From the NCBI RefSeq assembly GCF_900240275.1, contig NZ_LT964761.1, positions 310,298 to 374,297 on the forward strand: 64,000 bases of DNA, in the 5' to 3' direction. Shown one piece after another: positions 10,020-20,031 of this stretch; within the stretch, counting starts at the first letter, position 1, and each line of letters starts with the position of its first letter. A program made the position numbers and the translations under genes. The notes under the pieces were generated by a model, which saw only the letters and a program-made list of their open reading frames with translations, was not told the origin of the DNA and ran no database searches. Origin of the DNA: [Lactobacillus] timonensis (GTDB lineage: Bacteria; Bacillota; Bacilli; Lactobacillales; Lactobacillaceae).

Positions 10020-11396
10020 TTAGTCTAGTTGCAGGCGACCAAGTGCGTGTTCAACGTGGTGCTGGTCGCTGGACGGTGCCTTTTCAAAGGCCACCTCGTA
10101 CTTTCCCGCGTGACGGGCAGCCAACTTGACCGCCTTACCATCAACACCATCCACACACACGATGGCAGCGTCAACCTGGCGCAGGGCCTGCTTGATCTTA
10201 CTCGACGTCACGTTCTGTGGCCGGGAAGCGTCCAAGCCGTAGAAGACACCATGGTGGTCCGCCATGACTTCCCGCAACGGTCCCCACTGCTTTGGCTTGG
10301 CACTGATAATCAGCACCTTGCGCTGGTGCAAGTCAAAGTGAGGGTCAACAGGCTTGGTCGTGGTCGACTTGGCTACCGGTTTTGCTATGGTTTTTGCCTT
10401 TTCCTGGTTGTCGTGGTCAACATTGACAGTCTCTTCTTCATAGGCCCAGCGCAGGGTTCCAGAAGCAGCATCGCGCATCCCGTGACCATGGTCGTAATAG
10501 GCAAAGTCAATTGGCATCCCCGCGTGCAGGCCGAGTTTGCCGTAACGCTTCGGGTCAATTAGCAACGTAGCCCCTTCTTCGGCATCCAGCGGTGAATCAC
10601 CGTTCTGGGTTTCGGTGATCTGAAACATCTTCGTCCCCGCGACTTCATGGAGTGGCGCCTTGCGGAGCACCTGGATTGGTCGGCCGCCGTGCTGGACTTT
10701 CAGTTTCTTGATGATCGGTGCTAATCCGGCACCATGACGTTCACCGAGCTCAACCACGTCGCCATCTTCCAGTTCGTATGGCAGGGCGTGAAGGACCCGT
10801 TCGGAGTAATACTGGCGGTTGATCATCGCCCCGCTGAGCTTACGGTGAACCACGTACCGGTTGTCAGCAGCTAGCTCAGCTTCCGTTGGCTCTGCCGGTT
10901 GCTCATCACCAGCCGGTTCCGTTATCTCCTGGTCTTTTTTTGCCGGTGCATCATCAACCAGGTCGGTCAACGGGGTGCTCTCCTCCTGGTCAGCGGCATT
11001 ATTCAATGACTTGTCCAGCAGCGATGCAAATTCGCCACTGACCTGCTTGGGCATTTTCTCCCCAGGGTGGTCAACAAGCTCCTGCGTCCGCCGATGGTGT
11101 TGTCCCTGATGGTCATCACGGTGGCCTTCTTCCGCCGCTGGCTGGTGGTCATCGTGGCGCCGCCGCATCCGAAAACGGCGACTACCCTGCTGGCTTTCGT
11201 AGTCCCGGTGGTGATGATGGCGGGAATGGTGGTTCCAGTCTTCATCCCCCTCGCCCACTGCCCAGTCGTCGACCGGCTGCAAGCGGTTGAGCAACCGTAA
11301 AATCATCGTCAAACTCCGCTGAGTTTGCTTGAGGCTGGCGGGATCGTCACTGGTGTGCTTCAGTAATTCCATTAATTCATTGCGGTAATCATACAT
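10020..11396 (-). CDS. DUF2325 protein with His-rich N-terminal region
   Basis: This 458-residue soluble protein is of unknown function. The last 95 residues (from KVLIISAKPKQWGPL to the end) match the DUF2325 fold, a small Rossmann-like domain. The N-terminal third is low complexity and very rich in His, Arg and Asp (for example HHSRHHHHRD and RRHDDH at about residues 60-115). An acidic, Glu/Pro-rich linker (around 125-180) follows, then a middle domain with MINRQYYSERVLHALPYELEDGDVVE. Start chosen at the ATG with GGAGGG 6 nt upstream (TCCACC spacer). The His tract could bind metal, but this is only a possibility. It stands alone between a hydrolase gene and valS. Confidence 0.75.
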   Translation of the reverse strand: MYDYRNELMELLKHTSDDPASLKQTQRSLTMILRLLNRLQPVDDWAVGEGDEDWNHHSRHHHHRDYESQQGSRRFRMRRRHDDHQPAAEEGHRDDHQGQHHRRTQELVDHPGEKMPKQVSGEFASLLDKSLNNAADQEESTPLTDLVDDAPAKKDQEITEPAGDEQPAEPTEAELAADNRYVVHRKLSGAMINRQYYSERVLHALPYELEDGDVVELGERHGAGLAPIIKKLKVQHGGRPIQVLRKAPLHEVAGTKMFQITETQNGDSPLDAEEGATLLIDPKRYGKLGLHAGMPIDFAYYDHGHGMRDAASGTLRWAYEEETVNVDHDNQEKAKTIAKPVAKSTTTKPVDPHFDLHQRKVLIISAKPKQWGPLREVMADHHGVFYGLDASRPQNVTSSKIKQALRQVDAAIVCVDGVDGKAVKLAARHAGKYEVAFEKAPSSDQHHVEHALGRLQLD

Positions 11397-11501
11397 GGTG
11401 GACCCTCCCAAATTTGTTTCTGGTCCTATTGTAACAGTTATCATCACCCAAAATTAGCAAAAAGCCAGTTGTCTGCCAAATTCATGACAATCTTCAATCA
11501 A

Positions 11502-11530
11502 AAAGACGATGGCTCTCCACCATCGTCTTT
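11502..11530 (-). terminator. valS terminator
   Basis: On the minus strand a perfect 11-bp stem (AAAGACGATGG / CCATCGTCTTT) with a 7-nt loop and a short T tract lies 27 nt after the valS stop. Confidence 0.8.
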
Positions 11531-11556
11531 CGTATTCAACTTGTCAGCTCAAGATA

Positions 11557-14214
11557 TTAAGCATTCTTCAGACTAGCCAAACGGTCCTTAGCAGCCGCCA
11601 GCTTGTCTTGCCATTCAACCGCCTTCTGCTTTTCGGCGTTAACGACCTTTTCAGGGGCGTTGGCGACGAACTTCTTGTTGGCCAGCTTCTTGGCGGACCG
11701 GTCAACTTCCTTCTGCAGCTTGGCGATTTCCTTTTCCATCCGCTGCCGTTCTTCATCTAGGTCGACTAGTTCGGCCATCGGGATGAAGACCTCGGCGTTG
11801 GTAATTACGGCGGACATCGCCAGCTTCGGTGCGGTCAGGTTAGCATCCAGCTTGATTTCACTGGTGTTGCAGAACCGCTGGATGTAGTCCTGGTTGTTGG
11901 CGAAAATCTGTGTCACCTCATCGTTACCCGGATTAATCAGCAGTTCGACCGGCTTGGACAGTGGGGCGTTGGCCTCGTTCCGGATATTCCGCACTGCGGT
12001 AATCAGCTCGATCAGGCGGTCCATCTGCACTTCCGCATCCGGGTTAGCCAGTTCATCATGGATCGTCGGGTAGTCGGCCACCATGATGGATTTCCCGCTA
12101 TGAGGCATTGACTGCCACAGTTCTTCCGTCGCAAACGGCATGATCGGGTGGATCAGGCGCAGCGTTTGATCGAGGACGTAGGCCAGGATGTCACGGGTAT
12201 TGGATTTTTCCTCGTCCGTCCCGTTGTTGAGCGTCTCCTTGGTCAGCTCGATGTACCAGTCACACAGGTCGTTCCAGATGAAGTTGTACATTGCCCGGCC
12301 GGCTTCCCCGAATTCGAACTTCTCAAACTGGTCGTTGACCTGCTTGATCGTCGCGTTGAGCTTGCTCAAGATCCAACGATCAGCCAGGTTCCACTTGCTT
12401 TCGTCAGGCAGAACCGGCTTGGTGTCATCCGCCAGGTTCATGATCACGTAACGGCTGGCGTTCCAGATCTTGTTGATGAAGTTCCAGGCAGCGTCCATCT
12501 TCTTGTAGGAGAAGCGGATATCCTGGCCCGGCGTTGACCCGTTAGTCAGGAACCAGCGCAGAGCGTCAACCCCGTACTTGTCGATGACGTCCATCGGGTC
12601 GATCCCGTTGCCCAGCGACTTACTCATCTTCCGTCCCTGTTCGTCACGGATCAGACCGTGGAGGATCACGTTGCGGAACGGTGCCTTGCCGGTAAACTGG
12701 AGACTCTGGAAGATCATCCGGGAAACCCAGAAGAAGATGATGTCGTAGCCGGTCACCAGGGTGCTGGTTGGAAAGTAACGCTTGAAGTCAGCGGCGTTCG
12801 TGTCCGGCCAGCCCATCGTGGTGAATGGCCAGAGGGCACTGGAGAACCAAGTGTCCAGCACGTCGGGATCCTGTTCCCAGTTTTCGGCATCCTTCGGTGC
12901 TTCCATGCCAACGTAGGTTTCACCGGTCTGCTTGTTGTACCAGGCCGGAATCTGGTGACCCCACCACAACTGACGGGAAATAACCCAGTCGTGGGCGTTT
13001 TCCATCCACTGTTCAAAGGTATGCTCGAACCGCTTCGGTACGAAGTTAACCGCGTCGTCAGTCTTCTGGTTGTCTAAGGCCGTCTGGGCCAGCGGCTTCA
13101 TCTTGACGAACCACTGGGTCGACAGGCGAGCTTCCACTTGAACCCCGGTCCGTTCAGAGTGACCAACGGAGTGGACGATTGGTTCCACCTTCAGCAGGTA
13201 GCCACCTTTGTCCAGGTCGTGGACAATCGCCTTGCGGGCGGTAAAGCGGTCCATCCCCTGGTACTTGCCACCATTTTCGTTAAGCGTAGCGTCTTCGTTA
13301 AAGGTGTTTAGTTCCGGCAGGTTGTGGCGCTTACCAACCAGGAAGTCGTTCGGGTCGTGGGCCGGCGTAATCTTTACCATCCCGGTCCCGAAGTCAGGCG
13401 TAACGTAGTCGTCAGCGATGATTTCGATCTCCCGGTCAACCAACGGCACGCGAATGTGCTTGCCAACGAGGTCCTTGTAGCGTTCATCCTTCGGGTTAAC
13501 CGCGACCGCTTCGTCCCCGAACATCGTTTCTGGCCGCGTCGTCGCAATTTCAATGTAGCCCTTGCCGTTGAAGGTCGTCCCGTCAGTAAACGGGTACTTA
13601 ACGTGGTAGAAGGCACCCTTGTCGTCCTTATGGATAACTTCGATGTCGGACAGAGCCGTCCGGGCTTGCGGGTCCCAGTTGATGATGTAGGTACCACGGT
13701 AGATCAGGCCCTTCTTGTACATGTCCACGAAGACCTTGCGAACCGCCTTGTTCAACCCTTCGTCGAGGGTAAAGCGTTCGCGGTCGTAGTCGACGGAAAT
13801 CCCCATCTTAGCCCACTGCTTGTGGATGATGTCGGCGTATTCGTCCTTCCAATTCCAAACTTGTTGAACGAACTTTTCCCGACCAAGGTCGTAGCGGGAA
13901 ACGCCCTGCTTGCGCAGCCGTGCTTCCACCTTCGCCTGGGTGGCAATCCCGGCGTGATCCATCCCCGGAACCCAGAGAGTGTCGTAGCCCTGCATCCGCT
14001 TGCGACGGATAATAATGTCCTGCAGCGTCGTGTCCCAGGCATGCCCTAAGTGGAGCTTACCGGTAACGTTCGGCGGTGGGATAACGATTGAGTACGGGTG
14101 GGCTTTCTTATCACCATTCGGCTTAAAGAGACCTTCGTCGATCCACCACTGGTAGCGGCCGCTTTCGACCGCTTGCGGATCGTACTTGGTCGACATTGAT
14201 TTGTTGTCTGCCAT
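11557..14214 (-). CDS. valS: Valine--tRNA ligase
   Basis: This 885-residue class I aminoacyl-tRNA synthetase charges tRNA-Val with valine in the cytoplasm. The catalytic domain has [14 protein letters not shown] (HIGH-type motif) near residue 47 and KMSKSLGNG near 535. The insertion (editing) domain includes the [11 protein letters not shown] motif around residue 225 that hydrolyses mischarged Thr-tRNA. The C-terminus from about 815 is a charged coiled coil typical of bacterial ValRS. The ATG has a GGAGG site. It is controlled by a T-box leader upstream (14742-14975), from which it is separated by an unusual ~500-nt spacer. The length matches the family. Confidence 0.98.
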   Translation of the reverse strand: MADNKSMSTKYDPQAVESGRYQWWIDEGLFKPNGDKKAHPYSIVIPPPNVTGKLHLGHAWDTTLQDIIIRRKRMQGYDTLWVPGMDHAGIATQAKVEARLRKQGVSRYDLGREKFVQQVWNWKDEYADIIHKQWAKMGISVDYDRERFTLDEGLNKAVRKVFVDMYKKGLIYRGTYIINWDPQARTALSDIEVIHKDDKGAFYHVKYPFTDGTTFNGKGYIEIATTRPETMFGDEAVAVNPKDERYKDLVGKHIRVPLVDREIEIIADDYVTPDFGTGMVKITPAHDPNDFLVGKRHNLPELNTFNEDATLNENGGKYQGMDRFTARKAIVHDLDKGGYLLKVEPIVHSVGHSERTGVQVEARLSTQWFVKMKPLAQTALDNQKTDDAVNFVPKRFEHTFEQWMENAHDWVISRQLWWGHQIPAWYNKQTGETYVGMEAPKDAENWEQDPDVLDTWFSSALWPFTTMGWPDTNAADFKRYFPTSTLVTGYDIIFFWVSRMIFQSLQFTGKAPFRNVILHGLIRDEQGRKMSKSLGNGIDPMDVIDKYGVDALRWFLTNGSTPGQDIRFSYKKMDAAWNFINKIWNASRYVIMNLADDTKPVLPDESKWNLADRWILSKLNATIKQVNDQFEKFEFGEAGRAMYNFIWNDLCDWYIELTKETLNNGTDEEKSNTRDILAYVLDQTLRLIHPIMPFATEELWQSMPHSGKSIMVADYPTIHDELANPDAEVQMDRLIELITAVRNIRNEANAPLSKPVELLINPGNDEVTQIFANNQDYIQRFCNTSEIKLDANLTAPKLAMSAVITNAEVFIPMAELVDLDEERQRMEKEIAKLQKEVDRSAKKLANKKFVANAPEKVVNAEKQKAVEWQDKLAAAKDRLASLKNA

Positions 14215-14289
14215 AATAAATCCTCCAATTCTGCTTCATAACCTTTGACTTGTTGACTGAGGGTGGCTTACTTATCCCGCGTTTGGAAC

Positions 14290-14740
14290 TGACCGCATCA
14301 TTATCGGCTGATGGGGCTGGAACGCCGTGGACACAACTTCAAGCCAAGCGTTACTTGTCTTGAAGCTTGGTCTTGTCGTAAGTTCAGTTTTGCTTCACTA
14401 ACGACAATTTCACGGCTGAGCCCTAGCCGATATCGATGCTTAGTCAAGATGATCGGTAAATATCAACGAGGTGCAGTGGCAACTCCTTATGACCGCCATC
14501 CGGTCTCAGTAGTGATATTTGACTTAGCGTTTTAACGCTTAGTCAAAGCCCCAGTTTGAAGACAAGCCTGCTTGGCTTCAAATGGTGGTCACTACGTTAC
14601 AGACCGGAGTTTGGCGGGATATAAGGAGATATATACCCATCTCCGCAAGCCAGGCATAGTTCGTTCCAGTAGGACAGTTAGGCTCAAAGTGTCCCCGCTA
14701 CGTTCCCGCATGCACTGGCGTGAGCAATCGACTCGCCAAA
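14290..14740. repeat. Hairpin-rich spacer between T-box and valS, candidate dispersed element
   Basis: About 450 nt fill the space between the T-box terminator and the valS ribosome site. Several inverted repeats are visible: 14518-14547 (13 of 15 bp pair), 14554-14582 (13-bp arms, one mismatch, flanking CT), 14625-14644 (GGAGAT / ATCTCC) and a related hairpin near 14338-14372. Short plus-strand frames (14311-14535, 14572-14775) lack ribosome sites and run opposite to valS, so I do not call them genes. The block resembles multi-copy intergenic repeats I associate with limosilactobacilli, but copy number cannot be seen here. Confidence 0.45.
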
Positions 14741-14741
14741 A

Positions 14742-14975
14742 GAAAAAGCCCGTCCTAATAACTAGGACGAGCTAACTCGCGGTACCACCTAACTTGGGTT
14801 TTACAACCCCGCTTGAAGTTGGTAACGGAGTGGCACTCCGCGATAACCTACTGTTAGTTCAGCTACCGCACTCGCGAGCTACTTGAATAACCACTGCTGG
14901 CACCCTCTCAGTCAACGGGCACTTCCTGTGCAGCTGGTGATTATCCCCTCTCGGTCAACGTTTAATGTCTAAATG
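14742..14975 (-). promoter_or_regulatory. T-box riboswitch leader of valS
   Basis: The minus strand contains the T-box antiterminator core AGGTGGTACCGCG (14778-14790). It is followed by a terminator hairpin with arms 14752-14757 and 14763-14768 (extended to 14748-14772) and a U-rich tail (14742-14747). Upstream sequence folds into a stem I-like structure. T-boxes sense uncharged tRNA by codon-anticodon pairing and open transcription of the synthetase; here the partner should be tRNA-Val, inferred from the downstream gene. I could not fix the specifier triplet with certainty. Confidence 0.92.
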
Positions 14976-15001
14976 TTAATCAACTTTACTTCAACAGTCA
15001 A
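14973..15001 (-). promoter_or_regulatory. valS T-box promoter
   Basis: On the minus strand TTGACT (14996-15001) and TAACAT (14973-14978) are separated by 17 bp, close to the vegetative sigma consensus. It overlaps the very end of the tpx gene region and drives the T-box leader. Confidence 0.75.
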
Positions 15002-15004
15002 GAC

Positions 15005-15502
15005 TTACTTTTTTAGCTGGTCTAAAACGTGCAGTGCCGCCAGGTAGTCTGGCTCGTGAGTTTGTTCCTTAACCACTTGCTCGTAGATAATCTTCCCGTT
15101 TTCATCCATGATGATGATCGAACGGGCCAGCTGGGCTTCGTCCGGGATCAACAACTTCAGGGCGTAGCCAAAAGACTGTTCGTAATCAGACATCAGCTGG
15201 ATATGGTCCAGACCGGCCGCGGCACACCAACCACGCTGTTCAGCGACCGTGTTGGTTGACACCGTAATGAAGTTCACCTCTGGATAGTCCTCCATCGCCC
15301 GGTTGAACTTGCGCGTCTGCATGCTGCAAACTGGCGTATTGATATTAGGAACCACGCTAAAGAGGGTCACCTTACCGAACAATTCCCGTGTCTTTACCCG
15401 CTGGTTATCCTGATCGAATAACTTGAAGTGCGGAATATCCTCACCCACCTTTGGCAAATCGCCAACGGTTGACAGCGGCTGGCCTTTAAACGTAACTTCC
15501 AC
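15005..15502 (-). CDS. tpx: Thiol peroxidase (Tpx-type peroxiredoxin)
   Basis: The 165-residue atypical 2-Cys peroxiredoxin reduces H2O2 and organic peroxides with thioredoxin as reductant. The peroxidatic Cys lies in NINTPVCSMQT (about residue 58) and the resolving Cys in GWCAAAGL (about 92). The Thr of the T-x-x-C active-site motif is present. A longer frame reaches 15559, but an AAAGGAG site 9 nt before a GTG at 15502 gives the usual family length, so I prefer that start. A hairpin sits just before the ribosome site. There is no clear terminator between tpx and the valS promoter, so some read-through into the T-box is possible. Confidence 0.93.
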   Translation of the reverse strand: MEVTFKGQPLSTVGDLPKVGEDIPHFKLFDQDNQRVKTRELFGKVTLFSVVPNINTPVCSMQTRKFNRAMEDYPEVNFITVSTNTVAEQRGWCAAAGLDHIQLMSDYEQSFGYALKLLIPDEAQLARSIIIMDENGKIIYEQVVKEQTHEPDYLAALHVLDQLKK

Positions 15503-15522
15503 GAGCAAACACTCCTTTCGGC

Positions 15523-15557
15523 GAGAAACCAGTTGCCTGCTCAAACCACTGGTTCTC
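15523..15557 (-). promoter_or_regulatory. Hairpin in the tpx 5' leader
   Basis: Arms GAGAAACCAGT (15523-15533) and ACTGGTTCTC (15548-15557) pair with one bulge, a few bases upstream of the tpx ribosome site. It has no T-run after it on the minus strand. It may protect the mRNA 5' end or modulate initiation; function unproven. Confidence 0.4.
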
Positions 15558-15639
15558 ATTAAATTTTAATCTGAAATTATCTTTAGGATAACATAATTTA
15601 CCCCTCAGAACCAGGCAAAAGACAGTCTTTCATCGTTCA

Positions 15640-16866
15640 TTAAAGCAGTTCCGCAAAAACGTCTTCGTTGGCGTTTAAGAACTCGTCTCCCGGGTGGATC
15701 GTGGTGATCTGAATACCATCTAGTGCCCGTTGCATCAAACCGTCAACGTCCAGCGCTTGCTCGTACTGGCGAGCCTTATCCACCCGCGGTTTGGTCTTCG
15801 GCCGTGGGGGCGTAAAGACGGTACAGCAGTCTTCGTATGGCAAAATCGACAGGTCATAAGTGTCGATATCTTCGGCAATCTTAATAATTTCGGTCTTGTC
15901 GTAGCTCAGTACTGGCCGCAGAACAGGCAGGTTGGTAACCTCTTCGATCGCCCGCATACTCTCCATCGTCTGCGAGGCCACCTGACCGAGTGATTCACCA
16001 TTGAAGACGGCGAGACGGCGGCGACGGTGGGCTAACTCGACGGCAAGGCGCAGCATAAAGCGCCGTTGGACCGTCATCAAATAACCCTCCGGCACCTTTT
16101 CCTTAACCGTTTCCTGGATTTCGGTAAACGGAACCTGGATAAACTTGATTCGTCCCGAGTACTTGGCCAGCTTAGCGGTTAACTCCTTAGCCTTGGCGAG
16201 GGCCTGCTCACTGGTGTATGGCGGGCTGTAGAAATGGACCATCTCCAGGTCAACGCCCCGCTTCATCGCCAGGTAAGCGGCAACTGGCGAGTCGATCCCG
16301 CCGGAGAGCATCATCATCCCCTTGCCAGCCGTTCCGACTGGTAGTCCACCAGCGCCCTTGATTGTTTCGCAGGACAAGAAAATGCCGTTCTTGCGGATTT
16401 CTACCCGGATTTCCAGGTCGGGGTGGTGAACGTCGACGGTCAACAAGTCCGGAAACTCGTCGAGCAGCGCCCCACCGAGGTCACGGTTCATCTGCATCGA
16501 ATCCATTGAAAAATCGTGGTCGGCCCGCCGTGTCTGAATCTTAAAAGTCTGCGGGTGGTTCACCACTTTCTTCACCAGGGCGATGGCCGCCTCCTTCGTC
16601 GCGTCAAAGGTCCGTTCCACCTTGATACTTGGTGAAAAGTTCTGAATACCAAAGACAGCCGACAAGCGGTCCATTACTGGCTGACTCGGCGTCCCATTCA
16701 ACGTAATGTGGAGCCGGTCAGGACCGGGGTGCACTTTGACGTCAGCGAAGTTGTGAACGGCGTGGCGGACGTTGCTGCCGAGGCGGTCAATAAATGACTT
16801 GCGGTTATGGCCCTTGGTCGATAGTTCTCCGTAGCGGACCATTACTTCATCGTAATTGACGGTCAT
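15640..16866 (-). CDS. thiI: tRNA 4-thiouridine synthase ThiI
   Basis: This 408-residue enzyme makes 4-thiouridine at position 8 of tRNA, a near-UV sensor base and stability factor. The N-terminal ferredoxin-like and THUMP domains (about 1-165) bind tRNA. The PP-loop ATP-pyrophosphatase motif [19 protein letters not shown] is near residue 185. There is no C-terminal rhodanese domain, as is usual for the Bacillales/Lactobacillales form. The ATG has a perfect GGAGG and starts 11 nt after the stop of the cysteine desulfurase gene, so the two form an operon. Sulfur probably comes from that partner, as in the NifZ-ThiI system of Bacillus subtilis (family knowledge). Confidence 0.95.
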   Translation of the reverse strand: MTVNYDEVMVRYGELSTKGHNRKSFIDRLGSNVRHAVHNFADVKVHPGPDRLHITLNGTPSQPVMDRLSAVFGIQNFSPSIKVERTFDATKEAAIALVKKVVNHPQTFKIQTRRADHDFSMDSMQMNRDLGGALLDEFPDLLTVDVHHPDLEIRVEIRKNGIFLSCETIKGAGGLPVGTAGKGMMMLSGGIDSPVAAYLAMKRGVDLEMVHFYSPPYTSEQALAKAKELTAKLAKYSGRIKFIQVPFTEIQETVKEKVPEGYLMTVQRRFMLRLAVELAHRRRRLAVFNGESLGQVASQTMESMRAIEEVTNLPVLRPVLSYDKTEIIKIAEDIDTYDLSILPYEDCCTVFTPPRPKTKPRVDKARQYEQALDVDGLMQRALDGIQITTIHPGDEFLNANEDVFAELL

Positions 16867-16877
16867 GTCAATCCTCC

Positions 16878-18032
16878 TTAGTTAATAATCTTTTGAAACT
16901 CAGCGTAAAGCTGATCGAAGACGCGGTTAAACTGGTCGGCTTCTTCCAGTGTATTCTGGTCGCCGAGGCTGACCCGGACCGCGCTCGTCGCTTCCTTATC
17001 GGGAACCTTCATCGCCACCAGGGTGCCGGCTTCGTCCGTCTTCTTGGAAGCGCAGGCCGAGGTGGTCGAAATGTAGATGCCGTGTTCCTCGAAGGCGTGA
17101 ACGATCGTTTCCCCACGAACGCCGACGATGGCAAAAGTCAGCACGTGTGGCGCAAAGTGCGGATTATCGCTGTCGCCGGAAAAAACCTTCACGTGCGGCT
17201 TGCCGACCAGGTGCTGATAAATGCGGTGCTTGATGGACAGTTCCTTTTGAACATTTTCGTCCTCGCGCTCCTTGACCAGGCGCAGGGCCCGGGCCAGGGC
17301 AACATCGCCAGCCAGGTTTTCCGTCCCGCTGCGGTGGTTATGCTCCTGACCACCACCAGCAACCAGCGGCATCAGCTTACGACCAGCACGGTGAAAGACG
17401 AAGCCCGTCCCCCGCAAGCCGTGGAACTTGTGTCCTGAGAAGGTCGCAAAATCGACGCGGGGGCCAAAGACCATCGAATCCAATCCCTTGCCCACTGCTT
17501 GGACCGCGTCGACGTGGAAGTGGATCTTCGGGTACTTTTGCAGGATCTTGCCGATTTCGTTGATCGGCTGGATCGCCCCGATCTCGTTATTAACGGCCAT
17601 GATCGACACTAAAATCGTGTCCGACCGGATGGCAGCTGCCACGTCCTGGGGGTTAACCCGGCCCTCGCTATCAACCGGCAGTACCGTGATGTCAAAGCCG
17701 AGTTCCTTTAACTCGTTCATCGTGTTGGCAACGGCACCGTGTTCCACGCTGGACGTAATAATGTGCTTGCCGTACTGCCGTTTGGCCCAGGCTGTTCCCT
17801 TGATGACGGCGTTGTCACCCTCTGAACCACCAGAGTTAAAAATAATTTCTCCCGGCTTGACCCCACATAGTTTTGCAACCTGCGCCCGCGCCTGTTCCAA
17901 CAGGTTCCAGGCTGGTTCGCCCAGCTTGTGCAGGCTCGACGGGTTGCCCCAGACGTCGGTAGCCACCTTATTAAAGGTATCGAGAACCGCCGGTAACGGA
18001 CGGGTGGTGGCACTGTTATCGAAGTAAATCAA
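16878..18032 (-). CDS. Cysteine desulfurase of the NifS/IscS family (ThiI partner)
   Basis: This PLP enzyme of 384 residues releases sulfur from cysteine as a protein persulfide. The fold-type I landmarks are visible: [12 protein letters not shown] at the start, [10 protein letters not shown], the PLP lysine in [13 protein letters not shown] (about residue 205), and the mobile catalytic Cys in [10 protein letters not shown] (about 328). The start is a TTG with AAAGGAAGAGG upstream. The gene is directly followed by thiI on the same strand with an 11-nt gap, so its main job is likely sulfur supply for tRNA thiolation rather than Fe-S assembly. I give no symbol because NifZ-, IscS- and NifS-like names are used variably. 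Confidence 0.93.
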   Translation of the reverse strand: MIYFDNSATTRPLPAVLDTFNKVATDVWGNPSSLHKLGEPAWNLLEQARAQVAKLCGVKPGEIIFNSGGSEGDNAVIKGTAWAKRQYGKHIITSSVEHGAVANTMNELKELGFDITVLPVDSEGRVNPQDVAAAIRSDTILVSIMAVNNEIGAIQPINEIGKILQKYPKIHFHVDAVQAVGKGLDSMVFGPRVDFATFSGHKFHGLRGTGFVFHRAGRKLMPLVAGGGQEHNHRSGTENLAGDVALARALRLVKEREDENVQKELSIKHRIYQHLVGKPHVKVFSGDSDNPHFAPHVLTFAIVGVRGETIVHAFEEHGIYISTTSACASKKTDEAGTLVAMKVPDKEATSAVRVSLGDQNTLEEADQFNRVFDQLYAEFQKIIN

Positions 18033-18069
18033 GTTGGCCTCTTCCTTTCATTTATCGTTATGTGCAATA

Positions 18070-18100
18070 AAGCCTAACGTCCAGCATGAACGTTAGGCTT
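18070..18100 (-). terminator. ezrA terminator
   Basis: A perfect 10-bp stem (AAGCCTAACG / CGTTAGGCTT) with an 11-nt loop lies 60 nt past the ezrA stop. On the minus strand it is followed by TTTATTG. Confidence 0.75.
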
Positions 18101-18160
18101 CAGTAAACCCGCAATATTATAACAAATCCTGGGCTAAATTACAGCGGCAAAGCTCTGGAC

Positions 18161-19876
18161 CTAGTCGGACATCAGCGTCCGGTTCTTAACATCGTTATAG
18201 TAAGAATCCTCAATCCTCTTGAGGGTCCCTGGTTCAGCGATTTCGAGGGCGGTGGCGATTTTCTCCATGGCTTTCTTGTATTCGTAGGCATCGTAGTACT
18301 TTTGTGCTTCGGCTGCCGCCTCCGTGACGTCATCATTGTCCTCTAGGCGGTTAGCGTACTGCATCAACCGCTCAGTAAGAAGGGCGGCATCGCGGAGATC
18401 GTCGGTCTTGTCGCTCAGCGTTTGCATATCTGATTGAACCATCAGCAACTGCTTGGTAATCTCGTCCATGTTTAGTTTTTCGGCATGGATATTTTCGTTG
18501 AGTTTTCCAATTTCGTCGCTAACCATGAAGAAATAGTCGAGGTAGTGCTTGCTCAACCCTGGCAAGTTCAAAGCTTCGGCGTGGCGCTTGATCGCCTTAA
18601 TCTGGCTGGCAAAGTGCTTAACCGCCTTTTGGGCCCGCTGCTCGTCTTCCTGCATCATCGCGACGTTATCGTTAATTTTCTGCTGCTGAACTTCGACGTC
18701 GTTGAGTGACTTTTCACCCTGCTGGCAGTGTTCCAGGATGCGGCTGTCGACCGCCGTCCGGTCCTTAACTGCCGCCTTGTCTTCCTGGTACTGGTTGGCA
18801 ATCGACGCCAATTGTTCATCTAATTCCCGGGTATTGGCCAGCTCATCATTATTAAAGGTGTAGGACTCGCTCAGCCGGTTCAATAACGACTTGAGCTGAT
18901 CGTTTTGCTTTTGCGCGTGGTCAAGGTGGGAGCCAAGGTTATCCAGTGCCGGTTGAACATGTTCACGGGCGTCAATTTCTCGTTGCATAATATCGTAGTA
19001 GTGGTCAATCTGGGTCTTCAAGTGCTCATTGGTATGGGCCACATCTCCCAACTGCAACTGGTTGAGCTGCTCAAGGGCCGTCGTGGCCTCCTGCTGGAGA
19101 CTCTTGATTTTGTCTTCAAGGTGGTCTTCAACGAAGTGGTAGTGCTGGTCGCTAAGCTGTTCAACGGCACCCCGTAATTCTTTAAGTTGATCCGGGTAAA
19201 CCGTCAGCAAAGGTTTGTAGAGGGCTGGCACCTTTGCGACCAGCTGTTGGAAGGCGGTTAATTCGGTCAGGAGGTTTTTCAGCAGTTCATCAGCAGCCAA
19301 GTAGTCGCCACTCTTAAACATCTTCACAAAGTGCTGATAATCGCCCTCCAGGTCGGCCAGCTGCTTTTCCAGGAGGTGGATACTCTTGCCAAACTGGTAA
19401 CCGTCGTCATCAAACTGCTGGTGGAAGTCCTGCAATTGCTTACCGAGGGTCGCGACGGCCGTCTGCTGTTTGCTTTGCAACTGGGTCAGTTCATTAATGT
19501 CCTTGCTAATACTCCGTGACGTTTGCTGAATAGCCCCCAGCTCGGCAGCCAGGTCGTTGAGCTGGCCACGGGAGCTAAACAGCTTGGTGCCCTGCAAGAG
19601 TTGTCCGGCTTCACCAACCTGGTCGTCAATTTGCTGAAGCGGCTCAATGACTTGCTCGTGGTAGTTCTTCGCAACGCCAGCAGCCGCTTCCTTTGTCCGT
19701 CCCGAAAGGTTAGCTTCATCCAGCTTGTGCAGCTGGTCAACAATTTCTTTTTCGTTAATCCCTTGGCGCAGCTGTTTTAGCTGAGCGACAGTCTCTTTGC
19801 CCTGGTGCTGCAGATACAGCACGCTGACTAAAATGACGATGACGACCACCAAAACAACCACTAATACCTTAAACAT
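18161..19876 (-). CDS. ezrA: Septation ring formation regulator EzrA
   Basis: The 571-residue protein has one N-terminal membrane segment (residues about 2-22, mostly Val/Leu/Ile) followed almost entirely by coiled-coil and spectrin-like helices rich in Gln, Leu, Glu and Asp. This is the architecture and length of EzrA, a membrane-anchored modulator of FtsZ ring assembly that also links to the PBP1 cell-elongation switch in Gram-positives. The C-terminal part (NDDVTEAAAEAQKYYDAYEYKKAMEKIATALE) matches the conserved end of the family. It is transcribed alone on the minus strand, divergent from rpsD, with a terminator after it. Confidence 0.93.
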   Translation of the reverse strand: MFKVLVVVLVVVIVILVSVLYLQHQGKETVAQLKQLRQGINEKEIVDQLHKLDEANLSGRTKEAAAGVAKNYHEQVIEPLQQIDDQVGEAGQLLQGTKLFSSRGQLNDLAAELGAIQQTSRSISKDINELTQLQSKQQTAVATLGKQLQDFHQQFDDDGYQFGKSIHLLEKQLADLEGDYQHFVKMFKSGDYLAADELLKNLLTELTAFQQLVAKVPALYKPLLTVYPDQLKELRGAVEQLSDQHYHFVEDHLEDKIKSLQQEATTALEQLNQLQLGDVAHTNEHLKTQIDHYYDIMQREIDAREHVQPALDNLGSHLDHAQKQNDQLKSLLNRLSESYTFNNDELANTRELDEQLASIANQYQEDKAAVKDRTAVDSRILEHCQQGEKSLNDVEVQQQKINDNVAMMQEDEQRAQKAVKHFASQIKAIKRHAEALNLPGLSKHYLDYFFMVSDEIGKLNENIHAEKLNMDEITKQLLMVQSDMQTLSDKTDDLRDAALLTERLMQYANRLEDNDDVTEAAAEAQKYYDAYEYKKAMEKIATALEIAEPGTLKRIEDSYYNDVKNRTLMSD

Positions 19877-19976
19877 GAAAAAATTCCTCCACCCTAGCGC
19901 GTAATATCACTGAAATTGTATCATAATTATAGGAAAAGATTCATTGTCGTTTGTGATTTTCTTAACGACTGTTGGA

Positions 19977-20005
19977 TTGACAGGAAGACGCTGACGCGGT
20001 AAGAT
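19977..20005 (+). promoter_or_regulatory. rpsD promoter
   Basis: A consensus TTGACA (19977-19982) and TAAGAT (20000-20005) are spaced 17 bp apart, about 180 nt upstream of rpsD. It gives a leader long enough for the structured region that follows. Confidence 0.85.
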
Positions 20006-20031
20006 GGTTTTTGTGTAAAATAATTGCAGCG

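Noticed and set aside
11557-14214. Long plus-strand frames opposite valS (e.g. 13324-14049)
   Set aside because: GC-rich codon structure of a highly expressed gene opens antisense frames; no independent signal supports them.
14311-14775. Two plus-strand proteins (14311-14535, 14572-14775) between the valS T-box and valS
   Set aside because: No ribosome sites, they oppose the valS transcript, and they lie in hairpin-rich sequence. Treated as part of a repeat candidate.
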